DNA from: Candidatus Omnitrophota bacterium
GTDB taxonomy: Bacteria > Omnitrophota > Gorgyraeia > Zapsychrales > Fredricksoniimonadaceae
Assembly: GCA_903836515.1 (NCBI GenBank)
Contig: CAILQW010000033.1
Coordinates: 1 to 48,096 of the forward strand
Direction of reading: 5' to 3'
Length of the DNA stretch: 48,096 nt
Shown here: piece by piece, positions 16,425 through 25,182 of the stretch
Layout: the number at the start of each line of letters is the position of its first letter
Numbering within the stretch: position 1 is the first letter of the stretch
Program-made: the position numbers and the translations under genes
Notes under the pieces: model-generated
Databases searched by the model: none
Told to the model about the DNA's origin: nothing
Seen by the model: the letters and a program-made list of their open reading frames with translations, nothing else

Positions 16425-17831
16425 ATGTTGAAACAGCATACATTACTTTATCGCAGATTGTTGATGGCCGCGGATATTTCCGTTGTGGTGGGGTCCTTCC
16501 TGCTCACCTACCATATCCGCAAGGGCATTGAGGGCTTTTACCCTCTGGAGGCCTGCCTCTGGATACTGCCGACCATCGTGATCCTGTGGATTGGGCTCAT
16601 GTATTTCGCAGGGATGTATCATTCACTGCGTTTCAAGAGCATAGGGCAGGTGTTATGGGCCATTTGCCATGTCGCTGTGGTCGCATTCCTGATCTTCGGC
16701 GCCCTGGTGTTCGTTCTCAATCTGCCGTATGTCAGCCGTTCTTTTATTGTTTTTATCTTTATTTTCACCACGCAGGCGTTCATGTTCGAACGTGTCGTGC
16801 TGGATCTTTTATTCCGTTATATCCGTAAAAAAGGGTTCAATTACCGCAATGTTCTTATTGTGGGGACCGGCCCGCGGGCCAGGAAATTTATCAGCCAGGT
16901 GGAACTGCACCGGGAGTTCGGGTTCAAGATTATCGGGCTCGTGGACGATGAACTTGAGGGCAGCATGGAAGAAATGTCCGGATACAAGGTTATCGGATAT
17001 TTGAAAGATATCCCCGAGATCATCCGTCAGAATGCCATTGATTATGTGGTCTTTATTGTGCCCCGCAACTGGCTGGGGCGTATTGAAGAACCGATCCTTT
17101 ATTGCGAAACCGTGGGGGTGTCGGCCAGTGTGGCGGTCGATCTTTTTGACCTGCAGTTCACCACGGGCAAGGAAAGCCATCTTTTCGGTGTCCCGCTGTT
17201 GACGTTTGAAAGCACGAGCGACAAGGTCGGACAGCTTTGCTGTAAACGGATCATGGATATTCTTCTTTCCGGGGCGGCGCTGGTCCTTTTGTTTCCCTTG
17301 TTTGCGGTGGTGGCGGTTTTCACCAAAATGACGTCCAAAGGGCCGGTGTTCTTCACGCAGATCCGCAGCGGTCTGAATGGCCGTCATTTCAAGCTTTACA
17401 AATTCCGTACCATGGTCGTTGATGCCGAAGCCCGTCTGGCAAGCCTTCAGCACCTTAATGAAATGAAGGGGCCGGTATTCAAGATCGAAAAAGACCCGCG
17501 CATTACATTTGTGGGGAAATATTTACGGAAGTTCAGCATTGATGAATTGCCCCAGCTATGGAATGTGTTCAAGGGCGAGATGAGCCTGGTGGGGCCGCGG
17601 CCGCCGCTTCCCAAGGAAGTGGCCCAGTATGACCATTGGCAAAGGCGCCGGCTTAGTATGCGCCCGGGGATCACCTGCATCTGGCAGGTGAGCGGACGCA
17701 ACGGCATCACGGATTTTGTCAAGTGGATGAAACTTGATCTGGATTACATTGATCACTGGTCATTATGGCTGGATATCATGATCCTGCTCAAGACGATCCC
17801 GGTTGTGATCATCGCCAAAGGCGCCAAATAA
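16425..17831 (+). CDS. Polyprenyl-phosphate sugar phosphotransferase, EpsB/WcaJ type
   Basis: A 468-residue inner-membrane enzyme that starts the repeat unit by transferring a sugar-1-phosphate from a nucleotide sugar to undecaprenyl phosphate. Four N-terminal transmembrane helices (to about 130) are followed by a Rossmann-like CoA-binding fold (NVLIVGTGPRARKF, about 140-260). A re-entrant helix comes next (about 275-305), then the catalytic domain. Catalytic-domain signatures are KFRTMVVDAE, FSIDELPQLWNVFKG, MSLVGPRPPLP and RPGITCIWQVSGRN. This is the long polyisoprenyl-phosphate hexose-1-phosphate transferase architecture. The sugar cannot be read from sequence. Confidence 0.93.
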   Translation: MLKQHTLLYRRLLMAADISVVVGSFLLTYHIRKGIEGFYPLEACLWILPTIVILWIGLMYFAGMYHSLRFKSIGQVLWAICHVAVVAFLIFGALVFVLNLPYVSRSFIVFIFIFTTQAFMFERVVLDLLFRYIRKKGFNYRNVLIVGTGPRARKFISQVELHREFGFKIIGLVDDELEGSMEEMSGYKVIGYLKDIPEIIRQNAIDYVVFIVPRNWLGRIEEPILYCETVGVSASVAVDLFDLQFTTGKESHLFGVPLLTFESTSDKVGQLCCKRIMDILLSGAALVLLFPLFAVVAVFTKMTSKGPVFFTQIRSGLNGRHFKLYKFRTMVVDAEARLASLQHLNEMKGPVFKIEKDPRITFVGKYLRKFSIDELPQLWNVFKGEMSLVGPRPPLPKEVAQYDHWQRRRLSMRPGITCIWQVSGRNGITDFVKWMKLDLDYIDHWSLWLDIMILLKTIPVVIIAKGAK

Positions 17832-17909
17832 AGCGCGAGGCTGGTTTTAAGCAGGGATAAATAAATCGGAGCACCGAATAATCGTGTGCCTTATCACATT
17901 GGAGGAAGA

Positions 17910-18581
17910 ATGAGAAGGTTTTCTTTGTTCAGGTTTGTTGCGTTAGCGCTTCCTGTCTTTTCGATCCTGGCGCTTGACGTCAAGGCCGGGGGGCAGGCGT
18001 TTGCGGATCCTGCGCCGGTCTTGGAAAGAGACGATGCGTCCAAAAGGGATATTCCCTGTGTCGATCAGTCGACGCCTGTAGGCGACTATACTGTCGGCGT
18101 CGAGGATATCATGGAGATCAGCATTCTCAAGCCTGAAGCCCTGACCAATATCGTGAGTGTTTCGCCCGACGGATCGATCACGTTTCCTTATGTGGGAAAT
18201 ATTGTGGTCAAGGGCAGGACCATTGCCCAGGTGCAGGAAGAATTTCAGACCCGTCTGGCCGATGGGTATATGAAGTATCCCGTTGTTTCGGTATCTTTGA
18301 AGGAATCCCGCAGCCGCAAGTTCTTTGTTTACGGGGAAGTCTTGAAGCCGGGATCTTATCCGATCGAAGAAAGCACCTCGGTCCTGAAAGCGATTTCTAT
18401 GGCGGGGGGATTCACGCGCTTTGGTTCCTCAAGCCGGGTCAAGGTTCTTCGGCCGAGAAAGAATGGATCGGGATACAATCCGATCAAGGTTAATATTACG
18501 GCGGTGATGGACGGGGATTGCAACCAGGATATTCTGCTGCGCCAGGGCGATATCGTCATCATATCCGAAGGCGTATTTTGA
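17910..18581 (+). CDS. Polysaccharide export protein, Wza/EpsA-like
   Basis: A 223-residue periplasmic/outer-membrane export protein. Start 17910 follows GGAGGAAG; an in-frame start at 17886 does not. A signal peptide lacking an obvious lipobox Cys precedes the Poly_export domain (YTVGVEDIMEISILKPE, SPDGSITFPYVGNIVVKGRT). A SLBB domain follows (KFFVYGEVLKPGSYPIEESTSVLKAISMAGGFT) and the end is LLRQGDIVIISEG. This shorter form lacks the C-terminal amphipathic helix expected of full Wza, so the neighbouring barrel at 15257 may provide the outer-membrane pore. That division of labour is inferred. Confidence 0.9.
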   Translation: MRRFSLFRFVALALPVFSILALDVKAGGQAFADPAPVLERDDASKRDIPCVDQSTPVGDYTVGVEDIMEISILKPEALTNIVSVSPDGSITFPYVGNIVVKGRTIAQVQEEFQTRLADGYMKYPVVSVSLKESRSRKFFVYGEVLKPGSYPIEESTSVLKAISMAGGFTRFGSSSRVKVLRPRKNGSGYNPIKVNITAVMDGDCNQDILLRQGDIVIISEGVF

Positions 18582-18599
18582 TCCAGGGGTTATGGGGCT

Positions 18600-19619
18600 A
18601 TGAAATTTCCTGTCAAAAGTATTCTGGGCGGCATTTTCGGCAATAGCGTTGTCGGCGGCGTTCTGCGTTTCATGAATTCCGGCCTGTTGAGGGTGATCTA
18701 CTATCATCGTGTTGCCAGGAAAGGGGAATGCCTGCAGGTCCAGGATCTCAACATGTTCGTCGACGAGGATCAGTTCGCCCGTCAGATGACCCTGTTGCAG
18801 AAGAGTTTTAGTCCTGTCAGCGAAGGTGACATCATGAGCGCCCTTGAAGGGGGCAAGAAGCTGCCGCCCAACCCCGTTTGGGTGACCTTCGACGATGGTT
18901 TTAAGGATAATTTTATCCTGGCATATCCGATCCTTAAAGAACACCGGATACCGGCGACATTCTTTGTGACGACAGGTTATGTGAACAGGACGCATTTTCC
19001 CTGTGATGAATGCCTGTTTAACGCATTTCAACGGACAAACCTGGCGCATTTTATTTTTCAGATTGGCGGCCAGACGCATACCTTTGACCTCAGCCGGAAT
19101 GGATCAAGGATGTCCGAAGCGCTCAGGTGCGTCGGGCTTTTGAGAGATAAAAATCTGCTGGATGGGGCCCATGTGACACGCCTGTTTGATGCCCTGGGGG
19201 TCGATGGGGAACAGGTCAGGCCGTTATTCATGAGCTGGGACGATATCCTGACGCTGAGCCAGGATGGTTTTTCCATAGGGGCGCATACCGTGACGCATCC
19301 GTCCATGGCGTTCTTGTCGGAACAAGATACGCTCGATGAGGTCGGGGTGTCCAAGAGCGAGATTGAGACGCATATCGGCCGGCCTGTGTATTCTTTCGCG
19401 TATCCTTTCGGAAAAAAGAAGCAATACGCGGTTCACAGGAGCGATGCGGTTTTGGCGAAGCTGGGGATCCGTCTGGCGGTGACGACCGAAGGCGGCGCGA
19501 ATTCCCTGAGGCTGCTTGATCGGTTTCAGTTGAAAAGGTTCGGTACCAGCCGTAATGATCCATTAAGTTTTTTTCAATGCAAGGTCATTAGCAGCGGGGG
19601 TTGGCAGGTATCGCATTAG
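18600..19619 (+). CDS. Polysaccharide deacetylase (NodB domain, CE4)
   Basis: A 339-residue protein with VTFDDGFKDN at 95-104 (catalytic and metal Asp98/Asp99) and HTVTHP (metal His pair) near residue 228. The SFAYPFGKK segment is also typical of CE4 deacetylases, which remove N- or O-acetyl groups from sugars. A helical insertion (about 135-205) separates the motifs. There is no signal peptide, only a weakly hydrophobic N-terminus, so it may act on lipid-linked precursor at the inner face. It sits between the export protein and the chain-length regulator. Confidence 0.87.
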   Translation: MKFPVKSILGGIFGNSVVGGVLRFMNSGLLRVIYYHRVARKGECLQVQDLNMFVDEDQFARQMTLLQKSFSPVSEGDIMSALEGGKKLPPNPVWVTFDDGFKDNFILAYPILKEHRIPATFFVTTGYVNRTHFPCDECLFNAFQRTNLAHFIFQIGGQTHTFDLSRNGSRMSEALRCVGLLRDKNLLDGAHVTRLFDALGVDGEQVRPLFMSWDDILTLSQDGFSIGAHTVTHPSMAFLSEQDTLDEVGVSKSEIETHIGRPVYSFAYPFGKKKQYAVHRSDAVLAKLGIRLAVTTEGGANSLRLLDRFQLKRFGTSRNDPLSFFQCKVISSGGWQVSH

Positions 19620-19685
19620 TGCGGTGGATTTAGGTGCTTTATTATCGGGTTGTAGGTGCTATTCAGGGCAAAAGGAGATAAAGTT

Positions 19686-21299
19686 ATGGATTCGATGCCA
19701 GGCGCAAAAAACAATGCGGCGATGTCCACTTTCCGAGATTATGTGAGGGTCCTTTTTCTTCGCAAGGATACCCTGATGGTGTCTATGGCAGCGGTGCTGT
19801 TCTCGACGGTGATCGGGGCCATGTTGATGACACCTTTGTATGAGGCGCGCGTCAAGCTGTTGATATCCGGTGAAAAGCAGGTGCAGTCGCCCTATTATCG
19901 CGATATTTTCGATGAGCGGAATGTCGAGAAATCCATTACTCAGAGTGAGATCGTTATTTCCGAGCCGGTCCTGACACGGGCTGTCCGGGCCCTGGCCCTC
20001 CAGCAGCGGCAGTACGATTATGAAAAGAAATATGCGACCCCGTTAAAGAAATGGGTGATCGAGACACAGCATGCCGTTGATGAAGCCTTGGCGGACAAGG
20101 GCAAGGCCTCCACCCTGGACGGCGAGCAGGCGGCGATTCGTGGCGCGGTTGATGACCTGCGCGGCCGCATCAAGGTCCTGCCTGTGCGCGACACCAACCT
20201 TTTTGTCATCAAGGTGCGCGACCTGGACCCCCGGGAAGTGGCGCTCACGGCGAATATCGTGAGCCGTTCCTATATTATTTTCGACCTTGAGCAGCAGCTT
20301 GCCGAGCTGACCCTCAAATATGGCAACAAGCATCCGTCGGTCATCCAGTTAAGCGATGCGATCAATCAAATGGCCAAGAACCTTAATGAGGCTTCTGTAT
20401 CGAACATCGATGCCATCGGGCCGGCCAGCGTCAAGATCATCGAGCAGGCCGAGATTCCTCTCAGGCCCATGAAGCCGACGAAATCGATCCTGCTGGTGCT
20501 GGGTTTTATTTTGAGCATCTTTTTCGGCATTACGTTTGCGTTTATGTCCGAGTACATGGATCCCACATTCCGCTCGCCTGCGCAAATCGAGGCCGAGCTT
20601 GGCCTGCCGGTCCTGGGGTCCTTGCTGCGGACAAAAAAGCGTGAAGGCAAGCTGGTGCGCACCTATCCCACGGCGGACAGGCGTACGCGGTTGTACCAGT
20701 TGTTGTGCGATCAGCTCTATCTGCTCATGAAAGACAAGGGGATCAAGTCAGTCCTTGTGGTGGCGGCTGACGGCGGTGAAAAACCTTCCGATATCATGGC
20801 CAATCTGGGTGCTTTTCTGGCTGAGCGCGCGGATTGCCAGGTGCTTCTGGTGGATGCCAATTTGCGGCATCCCTCGATACATAACGTCTTTAATGTAGAG
20901 AATACCAAGGGCTTTGCGGATGTCATTGAGGGCCGGAGTGCCGTGAAGGATGTTGTCCAGGAAGTGGGCAAGGGTCTTCATCTTATTGTGGCCGGGAATT
21001 CGGAATTGAATCCGGCGCTTCTTCTGGATTCTCCGAAAGTTGTTGAAACGGTTGCGGACGTATTGAAGCGGTTCCGTGTTGTTCTGCTGGACGGCCCAGA
21101 TCTGACACGTTACCGGGATTCTCTCAGCCTGGCGTCTCTGGCCGATGCGGTCGTTGTTATTGTGAATGAAGGCGAGGCCAGACGGTATGTGGTGAAATCC
21201 ATTCTCCAGCCCCTGGTGGACAGGAAAGTCAATATCCTGGGTATCATTATGAATAACCGCACGTTTCCGATCCCTCACTTTGTTTATGAAAAGGTGTAA
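19686..21299 (+). CDS. Wzz/BY-kinase-like chain-length regulator with degenerate ATP site
   Basis: A 537-residue fusion. The Wzz domain has transmembrane helices at about 30-48 and 262-285 enclosing a helical periplasmic part, with a proline-rich AEIPLRPMKPT before the second. A cytoplasmic ATPase-like domain starts near residue 350. The Walker A site of CpsD/Wzc kinases (PGEGKS/T) is replaced by GGEKPSD at about 362-368. The second motif LLVDANLRHP and Walker B-like VVLLDGPDL remain. No tyrosine cluster is seen at the C-terminus (FPIPHFVYEKV). It probably sets polymer length, but kinase activity is doubtful. Start 19686 follows AAAGGAG. Confidence 0.87.
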   Translation: MDSMPGAKNNAAMSTFRDYVRVLFLRKDTLMVSMAAVLFSTVIGAMLMTPLYEARVKLLISGEKQVQSPYYRDIFDERNVEKSITQSEIVISEPVLTRAVRALALQQRQYDYEKKYATPLKKWVIETQHAVDEALADKGKASTLDGEQAAIRGAVDDLRGRIKVLPVRDTNLFVIKVRDLDPREVALTANIVSRSYIIFDLEQQLAELTLKYGNKHPSVIQLSDAINQMAKNLNEASVSNIDAIGPASVKIIEQAEIPLRPMKPTKSILLVLGFILSIFFGITFAFMSEYMDPTFRSPAQIEAELGLPVLGSLLRTKKREGKLVRTYPTADRRTRLYQLLCDQLYLLMKDKGIKSVLVVAADGGEKPSDIMANLGAFLAERADCQVLLVDANLRHPSIHNVFNVENTKGFADVIEGRSAVKDVVQEVGKGLHLIVAGNSELNPALLLDSPKVVETVADVLKRFRVVLLDGPDLTRYRDSLSLASLADAVVVIVNEGEARRYVVKSILQPLVDRKVNILGIIMNNRTFPIPHFVYEKV

Positions 21300-21350
21300 G
21301 CTGATCGTTGCGTTGCTGCAAAATCTGGGTTTATGACGGGAAGGTTAAGC

Positions 21351-22859
21351 ATGCTGGGTCAAAAAACATCGTCGCGGAAGCTTTTCACGAATTCGGTCTA
21401 TAACACGGCTTCCTGGTTTGTGATCGTCCTGGTGGGGATCGTTTTCACCCCGTATATCGTCAGGAAACTCACGGTCGAGGGTTATGGCGTTTATGCGCTT
21501 TTGACAGGGCTCATCGGCTATTACGGCCTGCTTGACCTGGGGCTCGGGGAAGGGATCACCAAATTCGTTTCCGAATGCAAGGCCAAGGGCGACGTCACCG
21601 GGGTGGTGAAATCGATCAATGCGGCACTCCAGGTCCAGATGTTTTTCGGTGTCATTGGTTCGACGGTCCTCATTATATTCGCCGAATGGATACTGGGCTG
21701 GCTGAAGGTGTCCCCGGGTTTTTCATCTCCGGCGAAGATCGGGCTGTACCTGATCGCCGTCGGTTTTTTGTTCACCATGTTGTCGGGGACCTATGTTTCC
21801 GCGTTAAAGGGGCTGCAGAGTTACGATATGGTCAGCAAGATCAACATGGGGATGAACATTGCCCTGAATGTGTTGATCGTGGCTTACCTGGCTTTTGGCG
21901 GGGGGCTGGTCGAAGTTGTCGCCTTGTCGGTCCTCTATGCGGCGGTATCTTTTTATCTTTCTTTCAGGATCCTGGTCAAGCTCTTCCCGGCGTACAGGTT
22001 TTCATTCGACTTTGACCGGCAGTATTTCACGCGCCTTTTTCATTTCAGCGGTTTTCTGTTCCTTTCCAGGATCTCGACTGTTTTTAACACCTATATCGTC
22101 CGCTTTGTCATTGCTTTCTACCTGGGGCCGGCCATGGTTACTTTTTATTTTATCCCTTCCCGTGTGTCGCAGATATTCGGAGGGCTTTTAAGCAGTGTGT
22201 TCAATGTGGTTTTCCCCTTTGCCAGCGAGCTTGGGGCCAACAACGAGATCGACAAGTTGCGTAAAATATTCACGCATGGCTCCCGCTGGTTCGCGGCGAT
22301 CGCCGTGCCGTTGTTTCTGATGACCGCGGTCTTTTCCAAGACGATCCTGCATTTATGGATGGGGCAGGAGTTCGCCGAGAAAGGCTGGGTGGTTCTGATG
22401 GTGCTGTCCTTCGGGGCGATCATTGGCTCGATATCGACGGTCCCCAATCTTGTGACCATGGGGCTGGGCTATTCGAAGGTGATCAGCGTGTTCAGTCTTT
22501 TTACCGTGCTGTGCTATGTGATCCTGGTACCGCTGTTGACCAAGTTCTTCGGGATCGTCGGGGCGGCATGGGCGATCTTTTTTGCGCAGATCCCCGGGCT
22601 TTTTCTGATCATCTATGAAGCCCGGGTCATTATGGGGCTGAATGTGTTCGAGTATTTCCGTGAATCTCTGGGCTTTCATCTTGTTCCCTGTATCGGTGCG
22701 ATCGTTTTTGTGTCCCTGACCGCGAAAAATCCGATGCTTTACGGGAATGCGTGGATCTTCGGGTGCGTTGCGGTCATGGTAATATATTTCGGCGCGATGG
22801 CCTTATCGGGATGGCTCCCGGTCGGCGAAGTCCTGCGCCGGGTGAAAGGAAAAACATGA
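21351..22859 (+). CDS. Wzx-type lipid-linked oligosaccharide flippase
   Basis: A 502-residue polytopic membrane protein of the polysaccharide-specific MOP family. About 12-14 hydrophobic helices run its whole length. The N-terminal segment VRKLTVEGYGVYALLTGLIGYYGLLDLGLGEGITKFVSE is characteristic: F/YG-x-Y followed by a GLG-E/R-KY-like motif. It flips undecaprenyl-linked repeat units across the inner membrane. I favour ATG 21351, with GGGAAGG ahead, over 21333, which lacks a ribosome-binding site. It overlaps the next gene by 4 bp (ATGA), beginning a tightly coupled series of glycosyltransferases. Confidence 0.9.
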   Translation: MLGQKTSSRKLFTNSVYNTASWFVIVLVGIVFTPYIVRKLTVEGYGVYALLTGLIGYYGLLDLGLGEGITKFVSECKAKGDVTGVVKSINAALQVQMFFGVIGSTVLIIFAEWILGWLKVSPGFSSPAKIGLYLIAVGFLFTMLSGTYVSALKGLQSYDMVSKINMGMNIALNVLIVAYLAFGGGLVEVVALSVLYAAVSFYLSFRILVKLFPAYRFSFDFDRQYFTRLFHFSGFLFLSRISTVFNTYIVRFVIAFYLGPAMVTFYFIPSRVSQIFGGLLSSVFNVVFPFASELGANNEIDKLRKIFTHGSRWFAAIAVPLFLMTAVFSKTILHLWMGQEFAEKGWVVLMVLSFGAIIGSISTVPNLVTMGLGYSKVISVFSLFTVLCYVILVPLLTKFFGIVGAAWAIFFAQIPGLFLIIYEARVIMGLNVFEYFRESLGFHLVPCIGAIVFVSLTAKNPMLYGNAWIFGCVAVMVIYFGAMALSGWLPVGEVLRRVKGKT

Positions 22860-24049
22860 TTCCGGATTTTTTTAAGAGGAAGATATCGGCGGTAAGGCAG
22901 AAACTGTATGACTGGCGGGGGCATCCGCCTGTGTATAACGCCAACAAGGCCGATGAGCGCAAGTTCAGCCAAAGAGCCCTGCTGATCTACCTTTCTTCAG
23001 CCTATGCGCTCGATGAGAAGAATCCGCTTTTTTATACGCATCAGAATTTCAAGCAGTGCCGGCAGATCGCGGCGGTCCTGGGCGAGCTCGGGTTCATTGT
23101 GGATGTGATCGATATCACCGATGAGCGTTTTGTGCCTGCGCGGGAGTATGACCTGGTGATCAGCCATCGTGTGCGTCATAAGTATGACCCGTCTTTGTAC
23201 GGCAAAAACGCGATCAAGGCCTATCTCGCCACCGGGATGCACCATGTGGTCCATAACCGCAATGTCATGCGCCGGCATGAAGAGCTGTTCAAGCGCCGCG
23301 GCGTCCGGCTCGATGCCCGCAAACTGAACGACGAGCTGATGCCTTACGTCGACAAGGTCGATGCCATCATCGGATTCGGGAATGAATACGTCATGCGTTC
23401 ATGGAAAGACGGGTATGACAAGTTTGTTTACGGGTTCAACAATTACGGATTCAAGAACACGAAGTTTATCTGCGATGACAAGGATTTTTCGAGGGCGCGC
23501 AAGGGGTTTCTTTTCTTCGCCAGCCGTACCCAGGTCAGGAAGGGACTGGATCTTCTGCTGGAATTTTTCCCCCGCCATCCTGACCTGCAGCTTTACATTT
23601 GCAGCGCTTATCAGGAGGAGAAGCCTTTCTGTGAGCTGTATCACAAGGAACTTTTCGAGACGCCTAATATTTCGGCGCGGGGTTTTGTGCCGGTTAATTC
23701 CGATGAGTTCTATGATTTATGCCGGAAATGCGCCTATGTCATCATGCCCTCGGCTGAAGAAGGGCAGGCGGGTTCCATCGTCCAGTGCATGCATGCGGGG
23801 TTGATCCCGGTGATCACGCGGGAAACGGGCATCAATGTCGATGATTTCGGCGTGATGCTTGAGAATGACAGCATCGGGTCGATCGAAAAAAAGGTCACGG
23901 ACCTTGCCCGGCTTGCACCCGAGACAGTCCAGGCCATGGCTGTCAGGACCAGGGAGATCTGTGAAAAGCAATACAGCGAAGAAGCTTTTCTGGAACGCTG
24001 GCGCAACATCCTCACGGATCTGACAGGATCCAAAAGGGGCGGGAAATGA
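22856..24049 (+). CDS. Glycosyltransferase family 4 (GT-B)
   Basis: A 397-residue GT-B enzyme. The C-terminal donor domain has KGFLFFASRTQVRKGLDLLLEFF and SAEEGQAGSIVQCMHAGLIPVITRETG, the place of the usual E-x7-E motif, although here the first Glu lies in a changed setting (AEEGQAGSI). The N-terminal acceptor domain is divergent. It begins within the wzx stop (ATGA). It should add one sugar to the lipid-linked unit on the cytoplasmic face; donor and linkage cannot be inferred. The acceptor side contains conserved His/Arg-rich SHRVRHKYDPSLYG. Confidence 0.8.
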   Translation: MIPDFFKRKISAVRQKLYDWRGHPPVYNANKADERKFSQRALLIYLSSAYALDEKNPLFYTHQNFKQCRQIAAVLGELGFIVDVIDITDERFVPAREYDLVISHRVRHKYDPSLYGKNAIKAYLATGMHHVVHNRNVMRRHEELFKRRGVRLDARKLNDELMPYVDKVDAIIGFGNEYVMRSWKDGYDKFVYGFNNYGFKNTKFICDDKDFSRARKGFLFFASRTQVRKGLDLLLEFFPRHPDLQLYICSAYQEEKPFCELYHKELFETPNISARGFVPVNSDEFYDLCRKCAYVIMPSAEEGQAGSIVQCMHAGLIPVITRETGINVDDFGVMLENDSIGSIEKKVTDLARLAPETVQAMAVRTREICEKQYSEEAFLERWRNILTDLTGSKRGGK

Positions 24050-25182
24050 TCAAGGTATTTTACGACGGCCGTATTTATCATATTCAGCCGCGCGGCGGGG
24101 TTAACGTCGTTTTTAAGGAAATCTTCCAGCGGATCGGAAAGAGCAGGAAATTCCACTGCCTGGGCACGTTTCCCTCCAACAATATCTGCCCCGATATCGA
24201 CGGGATCAGGAAGGCCGTCATCCCCAAGATCCGTCCGAACCGGATTTTCCCCCTGTTCTGGCGGCTGGTCAATGAATTTTATTTCCTGCTTTTCAGGCCG
24301 CATATTTTTCACAGCACTTTTTTCTCCGAGCCGTATTTTCCGGGGAAGGCCAAGGTTGTGCTCACGATCCATGACATGATCTTCGAGATATTCTCGGATG
24401 CCGCCTGGCTGCCATGGCAGAAAGAGTTCATCGCGCTGAAGAAAAAACTCGCCTGCAAGGCTGATGCGATCATATGCGTTTCCGAGTCGACCAAACGCGA
24501 TGTCCTGCGTATTTATCCGGATATTGCCCCGGAAAAAGTTGTTGTGATCCCTCATGCCGTGGATGATTTCTTTGTCACGCCTGTCACAGAGGACCAGAAG
24601 AACAGTTTTCGCCGTGCATTCGGCCTTGTCAGGCCATATTTTCTCTATGTCGGCAGGGTCGGTGATCCGTACAAGAATTTCGATCTTTTGCTCGATGTCT
24701 ATTTGAACCAGGCGTCGCTTAACAGCCGTTTTGACCTTGTTGTGGTCGGTTCGAAATTCTTCACGCCCGGCCAGCAGGCGCGCATGGCGTCCCTGGCAGG
24801 GAAGGTCCGGACGTTTTCCGATGTGAGCAATCTGGAATTGAAGCTGTTTTACGGCTGCTGCCATACTTTTGTGTATCCTTCCAAATATGAGGGCTTTGGC
24901 CTTCCGATCCTGGAGGCCATGGCGTGCGGGGTGCCGGTGGTGACGGCCAATGTGTCTTCCCTGCCTGAAGTCGGCCGGGATGCTGCCCTGTATTTCAATC
25001 CGGCTTCCGCCGAAGAACTCGGCCGCTGCCTGGAGAAGATCGCCGGTGATAATGCTTTCCGGGACGAGCTGATCCGCAAGGGATATGAAAACATAAAAGT
25101 TTTTTCCTGGGACAGTGCGGTCGTGGAGCTGGAGAAGTTGTATTTATCTTTGTCCGGGGAGCAAGATCAGGGGGGTAAATGA
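24046..25182 (+). CDS. Glycosyltransferase family 4, mannosyltransferase-like
   Basis: A 378-residue GT-B enzyme, 4-bp overlap with the previous gene. It has an N-terminal acceptor loop (QPRGGVNVVFKEI), TIHDMIFE, and ICVSESTKRDVLRIYP. The donor domain has PYFLYVGRVGDPYKNFDLLL and YEGFGLPILEAMACGVPVVTANVSSLPEV, with the complete E-x7-E motif (EGFGLPILE). It resembles GT4 mannosyl/rhamnosyltransferases, but the sugar is not determined. Predicted to be cytoplasmic or membrane-associated. Confidence 0.88.
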   Translation: MIKVFYDGRIYHIQPRGGVNVVFKEIFQRIGKSRKFHCLGTFPSNNICPDIDGIRKAVIPKIRPNRIFPLFWRLVNEFYFLLFRPHIFHSTFFSEPYFPGKAKVVLTIHDMIFEIFSDAAWLPWQKEFIALKKKLACKADAIICVSESTKRDVLRIYPDIAPEKVVVIPHAVDDFFVTPVTEDQKNSFRRAFGLVRPYFLYVGRVGDPYKNFDLLLDVYLNQASLNSRFDLVVVGSKFFTPGQQARMASLAGKVRTFSDVSNLELKLFYGCCHTFVYPSKYEGFGLPILEAMACGVPVVTANVSSLPEVGRDAALYFNPASAEELGRCLEKIAGDNAFRDELIRKGYENIKVFSWDSAVVELEKLYLSLSGEQDQGGK

